Both the position numbers and the translations under genes were made by a program. From positions 62,001 through 126,000 of the forward strand of contig DATENU010000015.1 of assembly GCA_035274845.1 (NCBI GenBank): a stretch of 64,000 nucleotides of DNA. Direction: 5' to 3'. Position 1 is the first letter of the stretch. The number at the start of each line of letters is the position of its first letter. Below the pieces are notes generated by a model, which was not told the origin of the DNA, made no database searches, and saw only the letters and a list, made by a program, of their open reading frames with translations. This stretch comes from Chthoniobacterales bacterium (GTDB lineage Bacteria > Verrucomicrobiota > Verrucomicrobiia > Chthoniobacterales > UBA10450). This document shows positions 52,055-60,200 of the stretch, in pieces.

Positions 52055-52517
52055 TTTCGATTTTCGATTCTCGATTTTCGATTGAGTTTTCCAAGTATGC
52101 TTTCATGCAACGGAGAGTTTTGCTGGCCACCGGATGGATGAATCCGTGTCCGATGATCGGCTCGGCGACGGGGGCGAGGATGGGGATTCGGAATCGAAGA
52201 TCATGCACAATCTCCACCAGAACGCCCGCCGGTGTTTCCTGGAAGGACCAGACCACATGCATCCCTTTTGTCCAAGCTTTCAGGTGATGGAAATGAACTT
52301 CCATTTTCTCCCGATCGATAATTTGTTCGGAGGTCCACGAGATAGGGATTCCCCCGCGGACGGCGGCCATGACCACGAGATTGCGATCGGGGCCGCGCTC
52401 GAGGTATTTTATGTAGCGGTAGTGGGGCAGAATCTTTGGCCACAGTTCGAGGTTCGCGGCCGTTTCGAAGATAGCGCTCCGGGGGGCCTGCATGAGGATG
52501 GAATTGCCGGTATGCAT
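52047..52517 (-). CDS. SRPBCC/polyketide cyclase-like protein
   Basis: This is a 156-aa protein. I start at the ATG at 52517 (MHTGNSILMQAPRSAIFETA). The START-like helix-grip fold is suggested by FETAANLELWPKILPHYRYI, WTSEQIIDREKMEVHFHHL, VVWSFQETPAGVLVEIVHDL and a long C-terminal helix (FIHPVASKTLRCMKAYL). Relatives bind hydrophobic ligands, act as aromatase/cyclases or COQ10-like lipid carriers. The last dozen residues (NSIENRESKIENA) come from a TTTTCGATT-type DNA repeat. It overlaps the KAS gene, so the two are translated together. Confidence 0.82.
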   Translation of the reverse strand: MHTGNSILMQAPRSAIFETAANLELWPKILPHYRYIKYLERGPDRNLVVMAAVRGGIPISWTSEQIIDREKMEVHFHHLKAWTKGMHVVWSFQETPAGVLVEIVHDLRFRIPILAPVAEPIIGHGFIHPVASKTLRCMKAYLENSIENRESKIENA

Positions 52518-52594
52518 GGAGCGGATTCGCTCGTGCTCATCCGCCAGTGAGGATAGACTCGCCCTGAATGAGCGCAACGCAGTGAAAGGTAACA

Positions 52595-52789
52595 ATGGCC
52601 CTTGAATTGAAAAAATCGTGTGAGAAGTGCGGGCGCAAACTGGAGCCGAGAGATGAGGCGCACATCTGCGTCTACGAATGCACTTTCTGCCCGGCTTGCA
52701 TGGAAACGCTCAGCGCCATCTGTCCGAATTGCGGTGGTGAGCTGGTGCGACGACCACGACCGGCGGCGAAGGAGCCGCCGTTGTTTTAG
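52595..52789 (+). CDS. DUF1272 small zinc-ribbon-like protein
   Basis: This 64-aa protein has the DUF1272 pattern of paired cysteines: LKKSCEKCGRKL, EAHICVYECTFCPACMETL and AICPNCGGELVRRP. At least four Cys pairs are suitable for zinc. GAAAGG 5-6 bp before the ATG is a good ribosome-binding site. The family's function is unknown. It is divergent from the SRPBCC gene and convergent with the reductase gene, with a MITE-like repeat filling the gap. Confidence 0.88.
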   Translation: MALELKKSCEKCGRKLEPRDEAHICVYECTFCPACMETLSAICPNCGGELVRRPRPAAKEPPLF

Positions 52790-52791
52790 TA

Positions 52792-52911
52792 CCAAGGAGG
52801 GGCGCTTTCCAAACCGCCCTCTGGCCTACGGAGGCATTGCCGCGGGATTTAAGAATGAGGCGATGAAATCGCCTCTTGCAGATCGGCGGTTTGGAAAGCG
52901 CCGCTCCTTGG
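52792..52911. repeat. MITE-like element with inverted ends, copy 2
   Basis: Same family as 22808-22923. Ends CCAAGGAGGGGCGCTTTCCA... and the complement ...GGAAAGCGCCGCTCCTTGG (one mismatch), with a central GGCGATGAAATCGCC hairpin. It is 2 bp from one stop and 3 bp from the other, again between convergent genes. The inner sequence differs from copy 1 more than the ends do. Confidence 0.85.
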
Positions 52912-52914
52912 GCC

Positions 52915-53646
52915 TTATCGCCGCGGACGCTTGATTCGATACGTCAAAAAACATTCCTCGCCGACGGTTCGCATCTCGGTCAGCGTGCACTGAACGCTTC
53001 GGGGCAAAAATTCCTTGCTCAGGCCGGTCAAGGTTGGGGCGTCGGCGCCACCAAAGAGGAACGGGGCGATCGTCAGATTGAGCTGGTCGACCAGGTCTTT
53101 CTCGAGCAAGGCGCGAAAGAGCGTGGCCCCGCCTTCGCAGGCCACCGATCGAATGCCGTAGTCTCTTCGCAGCTGTTGCAACATCCACCCAAGATCGACT
53201 GACCGCGCGTCGCTCAGGTGAAGCGTCGCTTTTTCCCGGAGCGCTTTCTGATACCGGGCCGGCATCCGGAGCGTGGAAAAAATGACGATTGGTGAAATGT
53301 CGGTTTGGAAGAGTTTCAGGTCCGAATCAATCCGGCCTTCGTTTGAGACAATCACGCGTAGCGGATAGGGCGTTTGTCCTCGCGCCACGCGGGCCTCGCG
53401 CATTTTCGGATCGGGCACGCCGAGCCGGACGTTGTCGTGCTTGAGGGTGCTGTGGCCGATCAGGACGGCGTCGCCCAGGGCGCGTTGCCGCAAAAGATGA
53501 GTCTTGTCTTCGCGCGAAGTGAAATCGACCGGCGTGAAGTTTTTCGTCGTGATTTTGCCGTCGAGGGTCATCGCGAACGTCACCGCAACGAACGGACGCC
53601 TGCCCTTCGTAGAAGATTTCCTATTCTTCTTTCTCGGCGATTTCAT
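52915..53646 (-). CDS. RibD C-terminal-type (dihydrofolate-reductase-like) reductase
   Basis: This is a 243-aa protein. After a basic N-terminus (MKSPRKKNRKSSTKGRRP) comes the RibD-C fold: FVAVTFAMTLDGKITTKNFT, a central AVLIGHSTLKHDNVRLGVP, PLRVIVSNEGRID, GIRSVACEGGATLFRALLEK and DQLNLTIAPFLFGGADAPTL. These NADPH-dependent enzymes reduce a pyrimidine intermediate of riboflavin synthesis or related substrates. There is no deaminase domain or other rib gene nearby, so its exact role is open. Its start overlaps the 3' end of the membrane protein gene by 26 bp. Confidence 0.9.
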   Translation of the reverse strand: MKSPRKKNRKSSTKGRRPFVAVTFAMTLDGKITTKNFTPVDFTSREDKTHLLRQRALGDAVLIGHSTLKHDNVRLGVPDPKMREARVARGQTPYPLRVIVSNEGRIDSDLKLFQTDISPIVIFSTLRMPARYQKALREKATLHLSDARSVDLGWMLQQLRRDYGIRSVACEGGATLFRALLEKDLVDQLNLTIAPFLFGGADAPTLTGLSKEFLPRSVQCTLTEMRTVGEECFLTYRIKRPRR

Positions 53647-54682
53647 GCTCGAGGGTGGCGAACTCCTCCTTCATCTCGCGCATCCTCACATGGCCGGTGG
53701 CGCCGCTCGGTTTGTAGAAGAAATAGACAATTCCGCCGGGGAGGCAGCAAACCACGATCACCAGAAAGCCGGTGAGCCCGATCATTCGCGCGACGGCCGG
53801 AGGAACCGCGCAGAGATTGAAGAGCATGACCTGGAGAATGAACTCGCGCGTCCCGACCCCAGCGAAACTGATCGGCAACGATGAAATCGTGCGCTCGATC
53901 GGCATGATGGCGAAGAAATCGACCACTGCGACGTTGGCCTGGAAGGCGTAGGCGACGCAAAGGAAGGTGGCAAAGGTCCCGAGGTGACAGACCCATGATG
54001 CGGCGAAGGCGGCGGCGGTCGCGCGCCAGTGCCGCGCGTAAAGATGATAAGCGGCCGAGATTTCAATCAGCTTGTCCCGGCCCGGAAATCGATGGGGAAG
54101 TTTTCGCAGGAGATTGAACCCGCTCACGATAAAAGTTGTGCCCAGGAAGAGGACGGATGCCCCGAAAACGGCCAAAACGACCCAGACGTAAAAGCGCGGA
54201 TTATGAAGCGGATTGGTGTCGAGCTGCGCGGCGGTTTCGCGGGTCAGCCAGCCGTAGCGCAGGAAAATCAGAATGCCGGTGATAATGATCAAGGCAATCA
54301 GCCCGACCATTCGATCGAAGAGCACGGCGAGAAGCGCCCCAGGCCTTTGCTTGGGAGTCTCCTTCCAGAGCAGGTAGGTTTTGATGATGTCGCCGCCCGT
54401 GCCTCCGGGAAGAAACTGATTATAAAACATTCCAATGAGAAACAGTGCACCGAGCCGTCCGGTGCTCAGGTTGATTCCCTGGACTTTCAAGAGAATCTGC
54501 CAGCGGACGACTGCGGCGAGCTCGACCAGGAAGTAGGCAAACATCGCGGCGACAATCCAGCGGTAGTCCGCGTCGCGAATCGCCACCGCCATCGCGCTTC
54601 GCACCGCCGGGTCGTGAAAAACCCAGTAGAGGAGCCCGCCAGTGACGGCCAGTTGGATAATCGTCAGGATCGTTTTTTTCAT
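53621..54682 (-). CDS. AglD/LPG-synthase-type integral membrane protein (UPF0104)
   Basis: This is a 353-aa protein. I start at the ATG at 54682 (MKKTILTIIQLAVTGGLLYW), giving a 4-bp ATGA overlap with the gene upstream. About eight hydrophobic segments are present, with family motifs FLIGMFYNQFLPGGTGGDII and LLAVLFDRMVGLIAL and the later SLPISFAGVGTREFILQV. The family is related to the flippase half of lysylphosphatidylglycerol synthase and to AglD. It probably moves or modifies a lipid-linked compound. A charged C-terminal tail (MREMKEEFATLEHEIAEKEE) follows the last TM. Confidence 0.88.
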   Translation of the reverse strand: MKKTILTIIQLAVTGGLLYWVFHDPAVRSAMAVAIRDADYRWIVAAMFAYFLVELAAVVRWQILLKVQGINLSTGRLGALFLIGMFYNQFLPGGTGGDIIKTYLLWKETPKQRPGALLAVLFDRMVGLIALIIITGILIFLRYGWLTRETAAQLDTNPLHNPRFYVWVVLAVFGASVLFLGTTFIVSGFNLLRKLPHRFPGRDKLIEISAAYHLYARHWRATAAAFAASWVCHLGTFATFLCVAYAFQANVAVVDFFAIMPIERTISSLPISFAGVGTREFILQVMLFNLCAVPPAVARMIGLTGFLVIVVCCLPGGIVYFFYKPSGATGHVRMREMKEEFATLEHEIAEKEE

Positions 54683-55590
54683 TCGCCGAAGTGTTCTTTC
54701 CAACGCGCGACAGATTGGCGGATTTCCTCGGCGGTCCTGCGCGGGCCCATTTCCCAGACAAATAAGCAGTTCGCCGGAAGAAGCGGAACAAGATTCTCCA
54801 AATTCACCATGCCGGTGAACGGCGCCTGGTGGTCCTGCGCCGGCCATTTGCAATCCTGGAGGTGACAACCGAAAGCCCGCGGTCCAATTGCGCGCAACCA
54901 CTCGGCGTGATTGAGGAACCCGAGATTTTCCTTGATCTGGATGTGGCCCATGTCGTGCCAGTAGCCGAGTTGGGACGAGTTCAATTCGTCGAGCAACGCG
55001 GGCAGCTCGCGTTCGGTCGGGATCTCTTCGTAGCCGCGCCGGCCTTCCACTCCGAGCCGGATGTTTTTCTTCGCGGCGTATTCGGCGATGCGCTTGAGCG
55101 AATCCTTCACGCGTTCGAGATAAGGTGGCGCGGCGGCTTCGCGCGTTTGGACGGATTTCACTTTCTTGCGCACATATTCGCGGGAGAGCAGCTGTCCGGC
55201 CTTAGCCAGGGCGATCAATTCGTCCGTGATGGGATTCATTTCCACTTCGCCGCAGTGCAGAACCACAAAGGGTGCGCCGAGCCGCTCCGCGAAATCGATG
55301 GTTTTAAACGTGTGTTTGATCGCGCGTTCCCGTTCCTTCGTGTAGGCGGCCGAGATTTTGTAGCAATCGGGTGAGGCGTGCGTGATCTCGACTGGGAGCG
55401 GACAGAAATTATGCAGGCTCGTGAACTCCACTTCACCGGCTTCGAACATTTTCTGGATGCCCGGCATGAGCGAAATGCGGATGCCGTGCCCGAGCTCGAC
55501 GCGGTTGAAGCCGAGGTTCTTGATCTCGCGCAGCATTTCGGCGCCGTCGGTATGGCGGCCGGAGTTCCAACAGGTGGAGAAGGAGATCAT
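54679..55590 (-). CDS. Sugar phosphate isomerase/epimerase (AP endonuclease 2-like TIM barrel)
   Basis: This is a 303-aa protein. TIM-barrel strands and metal ligands of the xylose-isomerase-like group are visible: GFNRVELGHGIRI (E), FTSLHNFCPLPVEI, APFVVLHCGEVEMN (H), IRLGVEGRRGYEEI (E), QLGYWHDMGHIQIKE (H, D, H) and GCHLQDCKW (H). It probably isomerises a sugar or polyol. It overlaps the AglD-like gene by 4 bp, so the two are co-translated. This pairing could point to a glycolipid pathway, which is inference. Confidence 0.88.
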   Translation of the reverse strand: MISFSTCWNSGRHTDGAEMLREIKNLGFNRVELGHGIRISLMPGIQKMFEAGEVEFTSLHNFCPLPVEITHASPDCYKISAAYTKERERAIKHTFKTIDFAERLGAPFVVLHCGEVEMNPITDELIALAKAGQLLSREYVRKKVKSVQTREAAAPPYLERVKDSLKRIAEYAAKKNIRLGVEGRRGYEEIPTERELPALLDELNSSQLGYWHDMGHIQIKENLGFLNHAEWLRAIGPRAFGCHLQDCKWPAQDHQAPFTGMVNLENLVPLLPANCLFVWEMGPRRTAEEIRQSVARWKEHFGE

Positions 55591-55597
55591 GTTTTCA

Positions 55598-55678
55598 AGG
55601 TAGGGACGGTGCGCTGCGCCGTCCGTAGGCGTGCAGCGGGTCGCGGAAACGGACGGCGCAGCGCGCCGTCCCTACCAA
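55598..55678. repeat. GACGGCGCAGCGCGCCGTC-type palindromic element, copy 2
   Basis: Left arm TAGGGACGGTGCGCTGCGCC and right arm GGACGGCGCAGCGCGCCGTC...CCTA. Same family as 26509-26600. It begins 8 bp upstream of the isomerase start codon, so that gene's promoter or leader must lie in or beyond it. Confidence 0.78.
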
Positions 55679-55698
55679 AGGCAATTCAATTCGCATCG

Positions 55699-56988
55699 TT
55701 AAGGAACAGTTGCTGTCGCTGGACTGGCGGGAGTGCCGATATGCGCTGTGGCCATTCCTGGACCCGAGCATTCCTTGCGCACGCGCAACAACACCAGGAC
55801 CGTGATCGCGCCGTACGCGGTCGCGGCGATGGCCAGGGCGGTTTTCATTCCAATGAAGTCGGACAAACTGGTGACGCCCAGGCCGGCGATCGGCATCAGG
55901 CCGACGAAGCTCAGCATGAACACGGCCGAGACGCGGCCACGCAAATAGTCGGGCGCCCGTTCCTGGACGATGGTGCTGGCGAGCCCGAAATTCGTCGCCA
56001 GACCCAACGAGTTAACTACCAGCAGCGCCGTGGCGACGTAGAAACTCGGTCCGAGCGAGAGCCCCAGGATTGCTCCGGTCACGCCCAGCGCGCAGAAAAT
56101 CATGAGCGGCACCCGTTTTTCTCGCGCCAGGCCGATGAGAAAAATCGAGCCGACCAGCGATCCGATGGCCGAAGCGCCCATGAGAAAGCCGAGGCGATCC
56201 GGGCCCAGTCCGAGGACCAATCGCACATAGAGCGGCATCATCACGGTGATGATCGGAAAGATGCAGACCGACTGGGTGGCGATCAGCGTGACCATGGCGA
56301 GACTCGGTCTGTCGTTGGCTACAAAACGGAAGCCGTCTTTGATTCCGCTGGTTCGCTTTTCTTCCTCCTCCGCGCTGCCTTTTGAACGAGGTGGCAGCGA
56401 GAGCAGCGCGATGATCAGGGCCACGAAGGAAAGGGCGTTGGCGAAAAAGGCGGAGGCGGTCCCCCAGAGACTGATGAGAATGCCGCCAATCGTCGGCCCG
56501 AACACGCGGGAGCCGTGGAAGACCGAGCGATCGATCGCGATGGCGCTTGGAATTTGCTCCTTTTCGACCAGCTCGGGCACAAGCGCGGAGAGCGTCGGCA
56601 TTTCGAACGAATTCGAAACACCGAGGATCGCCGCGAACGCCAGAATATGCCAGATGGCGATCTGGTTTTTCCAGACCAGATAACCGATGGCGAGAGCGAG
56701 CGTGATCTGGACGTATTGAGTGACGAGCAGGATTTTGCGCTTGTCGTATTTGTCGGCGGCGGCCCCGCCGACCATCGTAAGCGCCAGCATCGGGAGGCCC
56801 GCCGCGAACTGAGCCATGCCCAACCAGACCGCTTTCGTCGTCAGCGTGCTCATGACGTAGCCCTGCGCCATGACCTGCATCCAGGTGCCGGTATCGGAAA
56901 TCGCCGAACCAATGATGTAGCGCCGGTAGGGCGCATTGCGCAGTACGCGCAATGCGCTTCGTCCCGTCAATTTTGCTTCCGCGCTCAT
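55699..56988 (-). CDS. MFS exporter (MFS_3 / EntS-like)
   Basis: This 429-aa, 12-TM protein has the features of the MFS_3 exporters. These are APYRRYIIGSAISDTGTWMQ at the N-terminus, TM2-3 motif GGAAADKYDKRKILLVTQYV, FEMPTLSALVPELVEKEQIP, then AIDRSVFHGSRVFGPTIGGI. The second half has GLGPDRLGFLMGASAIGSLV and LRGRVSAVFMLSFVGLMPIA. Relatives export siderophores or drugs; no such biosynthetic genes are in the window. The frame is intact and the start is at the only suitable ATG. Confidence 0.92.
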   Translation of the reverse strand: MSAEAKLTGRSALRVLRNAPYRRYIIGSAISDTGTWMQVMAQGYVMSTLTTKAVWLGMAQFAAGLPMLALTMVGGAAADKYDKRKILLVTQYVQITLALAIGYLVWKNQIAIWHILAFAAILGVSNSFEMPTLSALVPELVEKEQIPSAIAIDRSVFHGSRVFGPTIGGILISLWGTASAFFANALSFVALIIALLSLPPRSKGSAEEEEKRTSGIKDGFRFVANDRPSLAMVTLIATQSVCIFPIITVMMPLYVRLVLGLGPDRLGFLMGASAIGSLVGSIFLIGLAREKRVPLMIFCALGVTGAILGLSLGPSFYVATALLVVNSLGLATNFGLASTIVQERAPDYLRGRVSAVFMLSFVGLMPIAGLGVTSLSDFIGMKTALAIAATAYGAITVLVLLRVRKECSGPGMATAHIGTPASPATATVP

Positions 56989-57107
56989 CGCGGAGACTCA
57001 TACGCGGGGATGAACAGGCCTGCAACGCGTGAACTCCGTCGGTGTCAATTACCAGATTGCCGAGGTCGGCGCACAGGCCGGGCCGAATCGCGTTGCATAC
57101 CATCTCA

Positions 57108-57272
57108 ATGGCGAAAACCCAAACGAGAAAATCGCAACGCTTTCCTAATTCCGACGGCCCCAGGAGATTCGCATATTACGTAGCCCCCACCTTTGTCCCA
57201 AAAGCGACCATTTTTGGTCTGGCTTCGCAAACTTTTGTTCTTAGTATGCAGTCGCATATGAACCCCAGATGA
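57108..57272 (+). CDS. Possible small ORF overlapping the start of the STAND gene
   Basis: A 54-codon frame from the ATG at 57108 (MAKTQTRKSQRFPNSDGPRR, then FVPKATIFGLASQTFVL) ends in TGA at 57270-57272, overlapping the ATG at 57269 by 4 bp. That geometry fits translational coupling. The N-terminus is basic and the C-terminal half hydrophobic. Codon use is not decisive and no family is recognised. It may simply be open leader sequence. Confidence 0.25.
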   Translation: MAKTQTRKSQRFPNSDGPRRFAYYVAPTFVPKATIFGLASQTFVLSMQSHMNPR

Positions 57273-60200
57273 CTCCTGATTCCGACGGACTTCACGAGAT
57301 TGCAAATACTGCAGATTCACGCCGGCAGGCCGACGTCGTATTCGTTCATGGCCTAGGAGGTGGGTCACATGGAACCTGGACGCACGCGAAAAAAGGAAAC
57401 CCGGCGTACTTCTTTTGGCCAGAAGAGTTGGGAAAACGCTTCCCACAGTGTGGAATTTGGGCGGTCGGCTACCCAGCAGGACTAACAACACTCGGCAAAC
57501 CCGGAATGATCATCGATAAAAGGGCGGGCAACCTCGCCTTAAAGCTTGCCAACGCGGGTATTGGCATGCGTCCCGTAGTATTTGTGACTCACAGCATGGC
57601 CGGGTTGATTGTGAAATCTCTAATCGTAGGCAGCCAAACGCTTGCTGATACGGATCGGAAGCGACTAGTTAGTGTAATTCGAGGGATTGTATTCTGCGCC
57701 GTTCCCCATAAAGGCTCCGCCTTTGCCGACGCTGCGGGCGTATTGGGAAGATTTTTCGGCGGTAGTCAGGCTCATGTGAATGAGATGCGTGCCAATGCCG
57801 AATCGCTTGACATTCTTCATGACGAGTTCATCGAATGGCACCACCACCACCCGATTCCAATCGATAGCTACGCAGAGAGTGTTGGACTGTTCAGAGGACG
57901 GTGGTGGTGGCGACCCCTAGCTCTAGGCCTTGTGGTTCCTCGGGCGTCGGCAAATCCGGGAATCGCTGGGTATACCATTCACGACGTGGATGACGATCAC
58001 TTGAGCATCGTCAAGCCGCGAGACGCCAAGCACGACGTTTGCGCGGGTGTGCTGCGGTTTGTTGAGAGAATTGTGTCTGTAATTTCAGCGGAAGGAAGTC
58101 CTACAACCTCCGTTGTTCTACCGCTTTCTGTTCGTTCTTCGGAGAGCGCCGCCAACTTCGACGTATCCCGCATAATCAAGTATGCACCAGTTGAACTCGT
58201 GGGACGCAAAGAAGAACTCCAGCTGCTAAACGACGCTTGGGGTAGAGCAGTTCGCGGGGAAGCGAACCGCCCTCATGTCCTTAGCATCGTTGCGGTCGGT
58301 GGGGAAGGGAAAACCTCTCTCGTGAGCAAGTGGGTTACAGATTTGGCTCGCAACAATTGGCCCGGCTGCGAAGCAGCTTTCGCATGGTCCTTCTACAGCC
58401 AAGGGACTAGGGAAAATTTATCTTCGTCCGACGTGTTTATCAAAGAAGCGCTCTCATTTTTCGGTGACTCCGATATGGCAGCTAGCGGCGATGGGGCGTT
58501 CGAGAAAGGACAGCGCCTTGCTCATCTAATCGGTGGGCGGCGGACGCTTCTCGTCCTTGACGGTCTTGAGCCGATGCAATATACGCTAACATCACCGACT
58601 CCAGGGGCACTAAGGGATTTGGGGTTAGCCGCGCTGCTGAAAGGTCTTGCTTCCGCGAGCAATGGCTTGTGTATCATCACTACACGCTATTCAGTTTCCG
58701 ACCTGCATTCTTACTTGCAGACAAGTGTCGCTGAGGAGCGACTAAACCAGCTTTCAAAACCGGCCGGCGTGGCGCTGCTCCGATCCCTTGGAGTGTTGGG
58801 AACACTCCGAGAGTTAGAGTCACTCGTCGGGGATGTCAAAGGCCACGCATTAACGTTGAACCTGCTCGGGAATTGGCTTCATACCGTTCACGCCGGAGAT
58901 ATTCGTCGGCGGGCGTTGGTGAAGTTGGAGCAAGCCGATTCGGAGCAACAGGGAGGCCACGCCTTCCGCGTCATGGCTGCATACGGACGCTGGTTCGAGT
59001 CCGAAGGCGAGCCAGGAAAATTCGCATTCGCGATGTTACGGCTGCTTGGATTGTTCGATCGTCCAGCGACCGCAGACTGTCTCGCTGCTTTGCTTCAGAA
59101 TCCCGCAATACCGGGGTTAACCGACGCACTTGTCGGTGCCAGCGAGGCCCAATGCAACGCGGCATTCATTCGATTGGAGGCTGCCAGCCTGCTTGCAGTA
59201 AACCGAGGCTCGAACCGAAGATTGATCTCGCTCGACGCTCACCCGCTGGTGCGCGAATACTTTTCTCGCCAATTACGCACCAACAACCCAGAGGCGTGGC
59301 GTATTGCACACCGGCGGCTCTATGAACATCTTTCGCAGAACACGGCGGACAAGGCCGAGCCCACGCTGGAGGATCTCCAACCTCTCTACCAAGCGGTTGC
59401 CCATGGCTGCAACGCAGGACTGCAGCAGGAGGCCTTAGAACGCGTATACTACGATCGGATCAAGCGGCGAGCCCAAGGCTACAGTGATAAGAAACTTGGC
59501 GCGTTCGCTTCTAATTTAGGAGCTGTTGCGTGCTTTTTTGATCAACCTTGGAGCCGCCCGTCGGCTCTGGTTGCAGACGGGGCACAAGCGTGGCTCCTGA
59601 ATGAAGCCGCGGTATGTTTGCGCGCGTTGGGTCGACTGACCGAAGCGCTAACTCCGATGAGGGTATCTGGGGAAATGGATGTCAAGGTTGGGCGGTGGAA
59701 TGGTGCGGCCATCAGCTATGGTAATCTGAGCGAGTTGGAATTGACATTGGGCGACGTTGCTTCGGCAGTGGTGAACGCCGAGCTGTCCGTGGCCTACGCC
59801 GACCGAAGTGGCGAGTTGGAGGAGCGCGTGACCAAGCGAGCGGTGCACGCTGAGGCTCTCGATCGGGCGGGTCGCCGAACTGAGGCGCAAGCGCGCTTCG
59901 AGGAAGCCGAGCGGATACAAGTCCAGGAGTGTCCGGACTACCCACTGCTCCATTCGGTGTGGGGATTTTGGTATTGCGACTTCCTTATGGGTGAGGCGGA
60001 ACGTGTCGCGTGGCAACTAATTCTAAAACTGCCCCTTTGCTCCGCCGTTAAGGACGCAGCGCTTTCTTGCCGTGCAGTCGCCGAGCGTGCTGCCCAAACC
60101 TTGAAATTAGCTGAATATTCTGGCGCGGACATCCTTAGTATTGCGCTTGACCGTCTTAGCGTAGGCCGCGCTGCAATTTGCGCTGCTATTCTGGAAGCAA

